From Stichopus chloronotus (Eukaryota > Echinodermata > Holothuroidea > Aspidochirotida > Stichopodidae), in assembly GCA_021234535.1 (NCBI GenBank), contig SFZH01000008.1:3782001-3846000 (forward strand): a stretch of 64,000 nucleotides of DNA, in the 5' to 3' direction. The notes below the pieces were generated by a model. That model was not told where the DNA came from. It did no database searches and saw nothing but the letters and a program-made list of their open reading frames with translations. Shown piece after piece: positions 27,501 to 39,500 of the stretch (the first letter of the stretch is position 1; each line of letters begins with the position of its first letter). Position numbers and translations under genes: made by a program.

Positions 27501-30500
27501 TGTGACTGCCCCAGCGACGGATTAGATGTAACGAGAGAGACGTCAGAGCCAAGAAAAAGATTTTAAGTGATTAAAGTTCCATTTATTGTTGATTCAACTG
27601 GCACACACAAATTAAGCAAAATCAAGATGAGGATGATGAAGGGAAAGAGAAAACAGAAAGACGACATGACGTAGGCCTACATAGTGTACAGAGAAACGAC
27701 GAAGCTTAGGGTTTAATGTCCAGAGAGCCAGTGTCAGCGACATGGCCAGGTCGATGGATCAACCCACGCCTAACTGCTAAGGATCACCGGATAGACTGCT
27801 GACACTGACCAATCACAGGTCAAATGGTTGACCTACGTAATTGAATGAGGCGGTTGCGATCCGTGATCTACCAATCACGAAAGGATTGCGCAACCTTTCT
27901 GAGAACAGGGTCTAAGTGTACTATTTCTTAATGTATTGTATTGTCTAATCTGACTGTCTGAGGGAAATAAAGAAAAGGTTAAATAAATCTGGGGTAAACA
28001 CCGGAAGACTGAACTTTGTACGACCTTTTGTGTACAGTGGGGTAGAATGACCATCTCTATACAACACTATATTTATATGGTACACAGCAGTGCACATGCA
28101 CACTTGCACAGCAATAAAGCCTTTGGAAAGATCGATCGACAGTCTTATTTTGATACCAACTGCAATAATTCCACAACTGGTGGATAAATAAATCACTCAT
28201 GACACATACAATAGTAATGCATGATGATGAAAGAACTATAGAGTACAGGAGGAGGATTTTTCAGGAAGTTTTGTGAGTCTGAAAATCATACTTAATCAAC
28301 TTATTCAACTTATTTTATGAAAAATATTGAACCCATCCCTGGATCAATGAAACTGTACCACTGGTTTTGAGAAGAGTACCTTCTGGCTTCTGCCTTATTG
28401 ATGTAGGCCTTCACTAGTTTTTGTCACAAACTGACAATATAACATTTGTAGACTACATTAAATGGGTAGGCTATTTGTCAGCGTCATACAGTATTCCAGT
28501 ATCGAATTTGTAATAGTTGAGATCCATGTAGTTTCGGATTACAATGACATTGTTTTTAAAACTGGTGTACATGGATAGTTATTCTGCAACTACATGCACT
28601 CACTTTTTATCAACCTTTGGTAGGCCACAACTAACCTACAAGGAGCCACAGTTGTGACAAGTGCCTCAGTATTCATTGCAGACTGGTGCTAAGCTCCCTA
28701 ACTTTACATCCATGCCCATCATGACGTTTTTATGAAAACTAGGCATAAACGTAAGGCATACACCTATGTATTAAACTTATTGATGAGACATTGTGTGAGT
28801 CCCAAAAGTCTCACTGTTTGTCTTTGTGGCCTAGACTGGAGTTTAATGTAACTTCCATTAGCTTATGCAGTATTAACAAACTAAGCCAACAGTTTGTTAA
28901 AGTGTCTTTCGAGGTAACAGCTTATTTACACTCGCATATCCTTTGGTAAAATCAGGATATAGGCTAGGCCTGTAACGAGGGCTATGTAAGGTCTAACCTT
29001 AGGCCTAGCCTAGGCCTATGGAAAAATAAGTTAGGCCTAGACATACTAACCTTAGAGCAAAAAAAAAAGAAAAAAAATAATGGCGAAAGCCGTGGGCCTA
29101 AGCCCTAACTTAATTACCTGAGTTATAGTTTATCTAGGCTAGGTATGTTGTTTTGTGGAGCCAGTAACCCTAGCCTAGTCCTTTACGTTAACACTGACGT
29201 TAAGACTGACAGCTGACAACTTAAATTTCTAAGTAAAGTACTAGGCGTGCCTGCCTTTTGGCGTAACTTGAGCTAGCCTATACAGTAACGTCTGCACAAG
29301 GTCTATGCCATATTGTTGCTACTCAAAAGTGACTTGGCAGGTCTGCATTACACACGTGAATGTAAGGAACTAATAGCAAACATACATACTTTTTAAGTGA
29401 TACTAAGCAATAACACACTATGTATGTACGGTTACCAGTCGAAGTTAAGCCTTAGGGGCCATCTAGTACTACCTTCGTGACGAACCCATAAATAGCTTGG
29501 AGCAAACTGGTTGAGACAAACTTGCAAGGGGACAAAACGACAGGTTACTGTTGCGTACATGTGCACAATTATGCCAGTAATGGGTGGGTCCATTCGGACC
29601 AGCTAGCTCTTTGTGTACACATTATGCCCATAGTACATGGTATGTATAGATTCATTCACAGTATTAAGTAAAACAAACAATGAATGAAAGGGACAAAAAA
29701 ACACTGTGGCGGCCCTCCAGCTACTCTACAGACATCTGTAGGTGAGCAAGACGCGGTTAGATGCATACCTGATTTTGGCTATGGTGTCTATTCCCCAAAC
29801 TCACCTGTTTTTGATACTAAGGGGTGACAGACTTACCCATCTCCACATAGCTACTGCATGTCCCACTACAACCATCCTAAAATCAGCTGGTAACCTTTAA
29901 CAATGCCTCTCCATTTTCTCCTGAACCTTAACTTAAATTGTCCATATTCAGTATAAACAGAACATAACCTGCACCATTAAATATGACGCAACGTACCGTA
30001 CATTTTGTTACAATTTAACAAAATATGAACTTAAAAGTCTGGATTTCACTTATTTTACTTCACTTTCAATTTACATGTCTCAAGTTCTTGATGGTTCATT
30101 GGTTATGTTACACAGCTTTTTCATATCAGACAGTCTGTCTGTGAGGATATTTTCTCTTTTTTGCATATAATTCACATGCTCATACGGAAGATGATCAGCC
30201 ATTTTTCTTACAAGAAGAAAGTCCCAAAACCGAAGTTAGGTAGATAACAAGCAATATTGCCCACAAGTTGTTTGTGGACCCTTGCACAAAGGCCACATAG
30301 TATTTTTAATGCCATCAATTGCTGGAGTCATGCAAACAAGACATCACAACCACAAGCAACTGTAGCATCACATGTCAATAGAAAGCTGCTAATGCAGTAA
30401 ATACACACAGTAAGGCAAAGGCAAAAAAAAACAAAAAAAAAACAGTTTAAAAAATTTTGTACCCACCTTGTTTAATGTTGTGAACGCACAAGTGATAATA

Positions 30501-33500
30501 ACGATCAGCTATTAAACTCCTGTAGGCACTCAGACACAGAAGGCAATCACTGTCACAATGTACCACTATCTGGCTGCTCACTTTCCGTGTTACTTCCATG
30601 GCCTTTTGAGAAAGTTTATCTGATCGGAAGGTGGTTTAGACTGCTCAACAGTTTTGACTAACTTATACTGGGACTCCTGGAGTGTGACTTTTCGTCAAGT
30701 ACACGAATAACGTACCAGTACATATTTGGGATGCTTATCATCTGTGACCAACACAGTGAAAATATTTACAACCACGCACCAACTGAGCGAAAGTCTTTCC
30801 CAATTTTTCTAACACTTCACTTCTTTTGCTGCATTGAAGGATTTTTACACTTAGTTGTGGTATTATCCTTTTTTCCTCACACTGAACCATACTTTTAAAC
30901 TGACTATTTTTAAGAATGCATACCTGCCTCTAATTGATGCACATAAAAACATTTCTTGCTTGATGCATGATATAAGATAGGTACTCACCGAATGTTTGAA
31001 TATTCATCTGACAAATCCTGAAGTCAAGCAACTTTACAAATGTCTTGTTTGAGTATTTAAGTACTTACAGTAGCAATGTTTGAGAGTACTGTACAATGGT
31101 ACTTGCACCTGCTCACAAAGGACAACAATGGATGTACATGTGGTTTAAGATTTACATGTGGTTTAACACTCGCAAAACTTGAATGTCCAAAGACAATTTC
31201 CTTGTTTCTGAAATAATGACATTACAGCCATAATGATAATAATAACCCTAAAACTCATCTAGATTAGATGAGTATCAATGACCAAATCTGTACTTATTAG
31301 ACACTTTTTGCTAGGGCAGTGATTCTGAACCTGGGGGTCCTCGGACCCCCAGAGAGTCCATGAAGCTTGTTTGGGGCCCTGCAAAGGGCAAAGGGATCAG
31401 TGGGGGTCGAGAATAAGGGTACCTAAAAGAATTAGGGGCTTGCCAAAGCTGAAGTGCTTTGAAAAATTCAGACAAAAAATCGTAGTAGTAATATAAAATT
31501 ATAAATCATACTGCAAAGCATACTCCTAAACAGTAACTTGTCTAATTATTCCTAGTCAAAGCGGCAGACAAAGTCCCCTGCAATTCACCACCAGCAATTT
31601 GTTAAAATAGAGCAGACTTCAACAAGTTGTGCTACTAGTGTTCTACAAACCAATCACATTCCATTTTGAACTTCATCATTGTTAACGAATTGGGTCAGTA
31701 AGGCTCTAATACTTACATTACTTGTACATACTTTTCTTTTCAGTTTCTACACCAACAAAATACAAAAGGAAAGTAAAACTATGTTTGCACATTTTTCATT
31801 AATTTTGTTTTGTTTCATTGGGTGATTCTTCTTCATTCTTTTTAAGGCTGGCCCTGAGTGAGGATCACTGTTTACAAGTTGCAGATACAGCGCTACCTTT
31901 TGAGCATTTTTTCAAATCTATGTGATGTTAATGCACTTAGCATTATTAAAGAGATTGTCTACTGTACTGAAGTGGAATGAATTTTAACCAGAACATCAAA
32001 GGCAGGGTTGCTGATTTTCTAATTAAAAAAAAATCATGATTTAAAGTTTAAAGAATTGCCAGCAACATCAAAGGAGGATAGGGAGTTGTAAAATACATCT
32101 TACATAACTTTTTGCTCTTTCTTTCTCAAAAATCGAGTAAAAGCAGTCCTATTTAACAGATTTGTGGTAAAAAATGATCTGCCAGTGACAAATTGTGTTA
32201 GAGAGCATCCCAGTGGAAAGAAAAAACGGTTAATATTTGAATTTTTCTTATGTTGTGGCACACAAGATAATATTCATGAGTATGTCTTTCATGCCTTCGG
32301 CAAGAAATCAAAAGATGTATTTTACAACTCCCTATCCTTCTTTTAAGTTCTTGAAATACCATGCTTGCAAGGTATTCAAAATTTACCTGTTACTGACCTA
32401 AAATGACCTAAAATGATTTTGAACACAAAATATGATAGAGATGATCTACTCATGAAGAACTACTAATTTTGTAAGTGTGAAATTCCAGCAAGATTTGCTT
32501 CTAGAGACATCTTGCTTAAACCTTGCTTGCTTATACCTTGCTTGACCTCAAATGACCACTGACTTCCCTGAAAACAACTGGGATCATCTGCTCACAACTA
32601 ACATCCCATGCATAAAGTTTGAAGTTCTAGCAAGTTTCTCTTCTTGAGATTTCATGTTTGCAAGGTTTTTAAACAATGACCTCTGCTGACCTCAAGTGAA
32701 CTTTTGACCTAAATAAAGGATGACAGAGTTTATCTACTCTGACTTCTCAAGTACCAGAAACACTCACTTTTTGAGATATCTTCTGTCTATCTGTTTCTAG
32801 CATTTAACCTCGGGTGACCTTTGACCTCCATCAAAATCAATTGGGATCCCCCGCTCAATTCATTAAAGAGGCTCATTGAGTCATTTTGTGAAACTCACTA
32901 CATTTTCTTTAAATGTGTCGTTTCCACCACATATTCATGACAAATGGTCAAACTAAGCAGATCCCCATGTGTCACATACAAAAGAACACTTATGAGTGAA
33001 TAATTAACAGTTCAATTTAGTTTTTATAAATTCATGATCAAACACTTTTCACATTAGTGCTAATTCATACGCACACAGCCAAAACAAGTTGGACTAAAAA
33101 GTCAAAAATTCTTAGTTGTTTGTAACTGTTGGATATGAAATTTGACTAAATATGCTTATAAAAATAAGCCCTGTTATGTGTTTTTACCCTAAAAAGACCT
33201 AACAAATGTACTGCATCAATATTAACTCAATCAGCCCCATTAAGTGTGAAGCACTGTTACCCTTGTTGAGATATTGCTTATGAGCGGCTCTCAACGTTTT
33301 CACCATTTGACCTCTAGCCCCAAATGACAACCACAAATGCCAACCCCAATGACCTTTGACCTCCAAACTGATAGGGTCTTTTAACTTTAACATGTGGGAC
33401 TCAATTGTCAAGTATGAGATTCATCCAAGTTTCTGTCCTTGAGTCTGAAAACTCACCTGGTTTGGACATTTACAAATGATTCACCTGTCTCAACACAAAT

Positions 33501-36500
33501 GCAACAAATGAGAATTTCTACTAAAGAGGAAACGGACACTTAGTGGGACGTAGTCAGCTTCATTAAAAAAGTGATACTGAAGCGAATTGTAAGGTGAGAC
33601 AAAGCAGAAGCAGGAAATAAATACCAACATTCCGATAATTTTGGAGAAACTTCACACTCCTGGCACATCAGGATCGCAGAATGGGAAGGAGTTAGTCCGG
33701 TATTACACCCGACACCACCAGAAGCAGTGTTAAAGGTTACCAGTACTGATGAGAGTGCATTTGTTGTGTTGAGACAGGTAAGTGAGGAGTGAAGTAAATA
33801 TATCCTGTTCACATTTTCACAATTTGACCTCTGGAGACACCAAAGAACCTTTAACCTCCATCAAAGATGATAGGGATCATCTTACCGATATAGGAGGACC
33901 AATAACACCACGCACATGCCAAATACAAGATCTATCAAGAATCGCACTCTTGGGATATATGTAACCAGCAAACATCACATACCAGCACGCACACAACATC
34001 ATAATTGCATTAACTCCGTTTGTTCCCAAGGAATAAAAAAAAAAATTATGAAATTTTCTCTCTTTATTTACAAAAGCCAGAAAGCTCCATAGAATGTTCT
34101 GTTTTAAAGCTACAGATTATTAAAGAACTATTGATTTCAGATTGCTGCATTACATTATGAGAAATCATGTCATGCCACACAGACACAACAATTAGATAAA
34201 TAGTCCTATCCCTTTTAAATATGTTCATAAATGTGAGTCACTAAAGTTACAAACTTAAAATAGTTCAAGAGATGTGATCTTAACTTCAACAATAATAATA
34301 AAGCTCAATCTATATGAACCAAATCTTACTTTTTTGTTGGTCTCCAATTTAAAGGTTAAATAAGCACATCTTTTTCAAAATAACAAAGACTTATTTGCAA
34401 TTATTTTACTGGTATCAGAAGACATTTTGTAACCTTGGGTCACCTGGAAATCTTTCTTGGCCAGAGCTGTCTTTCTTCAAACAGTATCCCAAGTTATAAA
34501 CAACATATATTAATGTGTGGTTTGAAATGACTGCAGTGAAAATATAGATGCTTCTTTCATTTAAAATCCTCTTAGATTTGTTGCTGGAATATTCCTTTAA
34601 CAAATGCTATTCATGGGGGGTACTTGCTGACAAGAGAATAAGGCAATTCTATATGACTCACCTCTAACAGGCTATGATTGCTTTACAATGGCACTTACTG
34701 TATAATTCACCTCACTTTCAGGTTTGGGTTTGCATGGAAGGCACCCAAAATTAATCCTATTCACCACAGTCCATTCATATTATCCTTTGCAACACCACAC
34801 TGCATCTATTCAACTCACTATGAGGTTGAATAGGGTAGTATGGTACAGTATCTAAGGGTGCTGCATATCTGCATAGAGTGATACTGTAGTTCAGCAGCGC
34901 AGCATGTACACAGTGTTCTTTTCTCTTGGTGTAAAAGGGTGTATAAGCACAGCATAAGCATGTTTGGTTGGAATGTGTGTGAATGAGAATGTTTTAAAAT
35001 ATCTTATAAATTTTTAATCTTGACTTGAACTTAGTATATGTTCAGTGGTATATATAGTGTTCAAGCCAATGTGCCGTATTGACCAATCTCACTGTTTGTT
35101 AATTTTAATCAGGTACCTACAATAGGGCATATTAGGTAGAAAAGTTTGGGAAGTGAAGAATCTCCAATCAGAAAACATGATTTATTGGATCTGAAGGTAT
35201 TCCTACTGTCTCTTCTCTTATGTCCATTCTCTCCTACTCTAACCTAGATTAGAAGAATACACAAGGTTATAATATGCTTCCTATGCAAAGGTTAAACAAG
35301 AAGCACAGTTTAAAGCCTTTCGGTGACATTTCATTCCTACGGATAATTTATTCTTACAACGCTGATAGGGACATGCTTCAACATTTCAAAGCCATTAGCC
35401 AAAGCCAACTCAAAGCAAACTTGTTCTGGCATAATTTGCTGCCCACTTTGTTGTTGGCGATTTCTGTTTGTAATTTCACATCCCGGCTTCTTCCAAAAAA
35501 CATGATTTACATCTAAAACTATACCCATCAGGCAAGCTGTCCTCAAGCTACTGTATCAAGTGTGACAAATATGCCATCAGATCATTAAATATAGGCTATA
35601 CATAATTGTAGACGTGACCTACAGAATAATCTATATTGGCCAACAAACAGACTAGTATTGCTCACAAGTTCACAGACTAAGAAATGACGTTAATTCAGTT
35701 TCGTTCAGATCGTTGATGCTGATTCTTTTATACTTTTGTTTGCCACATCTTCTTTCTGCTCACATAGGTATGAACCAGTGGAATGCAACCCCCCCCCCAA
35801 AAAAAAAAATTGATCAACTGTGGCTTTAATATTATACCACAGAAATCTCAGTGTGATACACCATATTGAGAGCACTATTTCTTGTAAATCCTTCAGATGG
35901 AAGACTCTCTCCCACAATGCATCATGAATCTTGGTGGATAGGGGGCATGGCCCCACTAAAAGCTCTGCCCAGAAACTTTGTAGAAGAAAACTGACTTCAC
36001 AATCGTACACTTTGGTTGCACCAAATCACATCTGAGGAGAATTCTGCTACGGGAAAATATTTGAAAGGGGAAGGGGAATCTCCTACCTTCAGGAAAATCC
36101 CCCTTAGACCCCTCCCTCCTCAAACATCACTATGTGCCAGTTTGGCCAACATACAACAGGGGACTTGGATCATCCACCACTGATGATACTTGTGCGGCAG
36201 TGCTCCTGCAGTAAGTGGTATTTGAATGTACACAGTGGTGCACATACACGCACTTAAAACTGGGGTCCACTATAATACCTGCAAACATTGTGACATCTTT
36301 GCAAACAAAATCTTTTGAAAATCCCTAACTTCTGAATGCAATGGATTTCAAACACAATCAGAACAACCAGCACACTTATGTATGAAGGAAGAAACAGATG
36401 AAACTGGTGGCTGTCTATAGGAGTATTGGTTGCTTAAAAGTCCATATAAACATGCATCCAGTAAAGAAAATCACCAAAAACTGACTGACTGCAAAAATTG

Positions 36501-39500
36501 TGAGCATCTAGTCCACTGATTCACAGACATTAAGTATGAAATCAAATTTCAGTGATCCCCGAACCCTCCCCCATTGCACCCCAAAACCAGAATGAACAAA
36601 TGCATTGTAGTTTCAATGATCTGATTATGAGCTTTTTTTTATCTAATTCTGATATTATAGCATTAGTATGTGTCAAAACCTACCTATGGTTTACATGAAA
36701 TTTGAGATCTGTACAAAACTTCCTTTCTTGAGAGCATGGCTGCAAGGTTTTCACAATTTGACAGTTGTTGATATCGAATGACCTTTGACCCCCATTAAAC
36801 ACCAAAATGGTTCTTGTTCTCAATGAGATACAACTAAGTATATAAGTATCTCGGAGTGATTATAGACAATCGACTTTCCTGGCATGATCACCTTGAAGCT
36901 TTATTGAAAAAACTCAGCCCTAGAATGTACTGTATGCGTACTATGAACAAATTTAATGTAAATGAAAATATTCTTGCCATGTTTTATAATTCAGTTATAT
37001 GTGGGGTGTGGCAATATAATCTTTTATCCTGGGGTGGGAATATACGCACTGCAGACAAGAATGCAATAGATGCTATTGTTAGACAAGCTAGTCGCTTAAT
37101 AGAGGAAGTACAACCATCACTTGACACCTCCTATCAACGTCGACTAGGGACGAAATTACTCAAGATTATCCAAGACAATGACCATCCACTTAATGTGATT
37201 TTACATAATGCCATTATTCCTAGAAGTGGTAGAATGAGATTACCCTACTCCAGTACTAATCGTTACCTTTCCTCTTTTATACCTCAATGTATTAAACTTC
37301 ATAATCTTACTTTTAAACACTAGAACTTGCCTGGTTGGTTCTTATTGCTTCCTGCTTTAACTTTTTCTTAGTTCCTTCTTTTATTGTCTTAATGTTGTTT
37401 GCATGTATATATTATGTTTGTATTATTTCATATGCTTACTTAAATCGCTAGTACTTGCCTGGTTGGTTCCTATTGCTTTACTTTTACTTTCTCTTAGTTC
37501 CTTCTTTTATTTCTTTATGTTATCTGCATGTGTTTATTTGGAATTTTAGTGTCTTTTTGTTTGTACTGTTTTATGCGAGCATTCAGTTACCCTTTGTGGG
37601 GTTTAATAAAGTTGATCTTATCTTATCTTACTACATACTGTACCTGTCAAAGCTTCCCTTCTTGAGACATGAATTCCGCATGAAACCCTGTTGACCTCAA
37701 ATTACCTTTGAACTGCACCCAAAGACATTGGAATTCTTGTATACTCAACGAGATATACCTACACTCTGAATGGGAGATCTGTCAAAGTTTTCTTTCTTGA
37801 GATATTGTGATTACAAGGTTTATACAACTTGACTTCTGTTGACCCCAAATGACCTTTGACCTCCACAAAAACAAGTGGCTCCTTGCACTCAATGTACACC
37901 CATGTGCTAAATATGAGATTTGTCCAAGATTCCCTTCTTGAGATGTTGCCTACAAGGTTTTCACAATTTGACCCTTGTTAACCTCAAATAACCTTGGACC
38001 TCCAGCAAAATCAATAGTGATCTTGTACTCAACTTTGTACACCTACTTACCAGATATGACATTTGTCCAAGCTTCCATCCTTGAGAAACTCTTTTTAAAA
38101 GGTTTTCACACTTTGACCCCTGCTGACTCCCAAATGATGTTTGACCTCCACCAAGAACATCATAGTTCTTCTTCTCAATATGGTACACCTACATACCAAA
38201 TCTGCAATCTGTCCAAGCTTTCCTTCTTGAGATACCATGTTTACAATGTTTTCACAATTTGCCAACTGTTGTCCCCAAATGACCTTTGACCTACACCAAA
38301 AACAATAGGGTTCTTGTACTCAATGTGGTACACCTATGTACCAAATATGATCGGTCCAAGCTTCCCTCTTGAGATACCATATTTACAAAGTCGGCATCCC
38401 ATACATACATCCATACACACACATACACACACACACCCTGCATGATTGAAAAGGTTATGACTTCATTTAAATAAAAAAAGAGAAACAACAAAAAGTCTGA
38501 AAGAAATCATTCTAAACCAGTCTCACACTGGTGAGGTATGAGACCTCGGAGCAAGCAAATAATCCTTATAGGAACAGAGCAGTCTGCGAAATAATGAAAC
38601 ACTGGTAACTTTCAGTATGAATAGGCTATTAAGCTTAAAATTACATATTGCAGAATTATGTGGCAAAAGTTACTGTTGATTCATCATAAAAAATAAAAAT
38701 AAAAAAAAACTTTGTAACTTAAAGTAAACTGGTAAAGTTTGGAAAAACTAGCCAGCACAGCGATATCTTTAAACATGTTTGTTTTTTTTTTCCACGAAGG
38801 TGTATATACAACAGGATCAGTGCTCAATCTCTATTCTCAAAAGTAATTCCATCTGAGCATTTCTGGTATCAGACTGCAATTCAAGAAATTTTAAAGTTTG
38901 CAGCAACCAGTCTCACTAACATCACAGAATAGAGGATGTGATACAATACGACATTTTAATCTGACCTGACAAAGCTGTTAAAACTGACAAACCTTGTTTC
39001 TTGTTTCCAGGTGCTGGTGCCCTGGTAGGGCGTATGGAATACAGTGGTAAAACTGGAGGAGGCTGTGAAAAAAGAACCATAATTTAGTTGATCAATGTCG
39101 ACTATTTGAAAAGATCACAGTGAATTTTCTGCACTTGTGAGTGAAAAGCTATATCCATACCAAACCGTAGCTGCCACTGACTATCAGTCAGAAGGATGTA
39201 GGGTAGATTGTATGGCATTTAAAAGCAACCACAATAAGCAGGAGAACCATCTTAAAAGAATGGGAAAAATATTCATCTCAAAACTCACCTTTTCAAGATA
39301 CCTCACTTTGTATGCATCATTATCTACTTTCATTAAGTCTTAAACTCACATTGTCTTTGGTCCTTCTTTTGTTTGTTTTTCATCTGCATGTATGTATTCA
39401 AATTTTCATACTTCGTTTTCATGTTTTTTCTTTCTACATTTTCTGTGTAAAGGGGTGGCAGCAATGTAAATAAGCTTTCTGTGACCTATTTGTTGTCACT

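Larger units (their letters stand above)
18584..38992 (-). other. 20.4-kb intron of the zinc-finger gene, repeat-rich
   Basis: The donor AAG|GTTTGT at 38992 and the acceptor at 18584 bracket this intron, with phases that match (G plus AA gives Glu). It holds a 304-bp-spaced duplication, a tandem-core element, MITE family B, a DIRS remnant, a hAT-like MITE, more tandem-core fragments and a LINE. Each is listed separately. Remaining stretches (about 27000-31316 and 33900-36640) hold nothing recognisable except TAGGCCTA-rich low-complexity sequence near 28965-29060. Confidence 0.7.
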
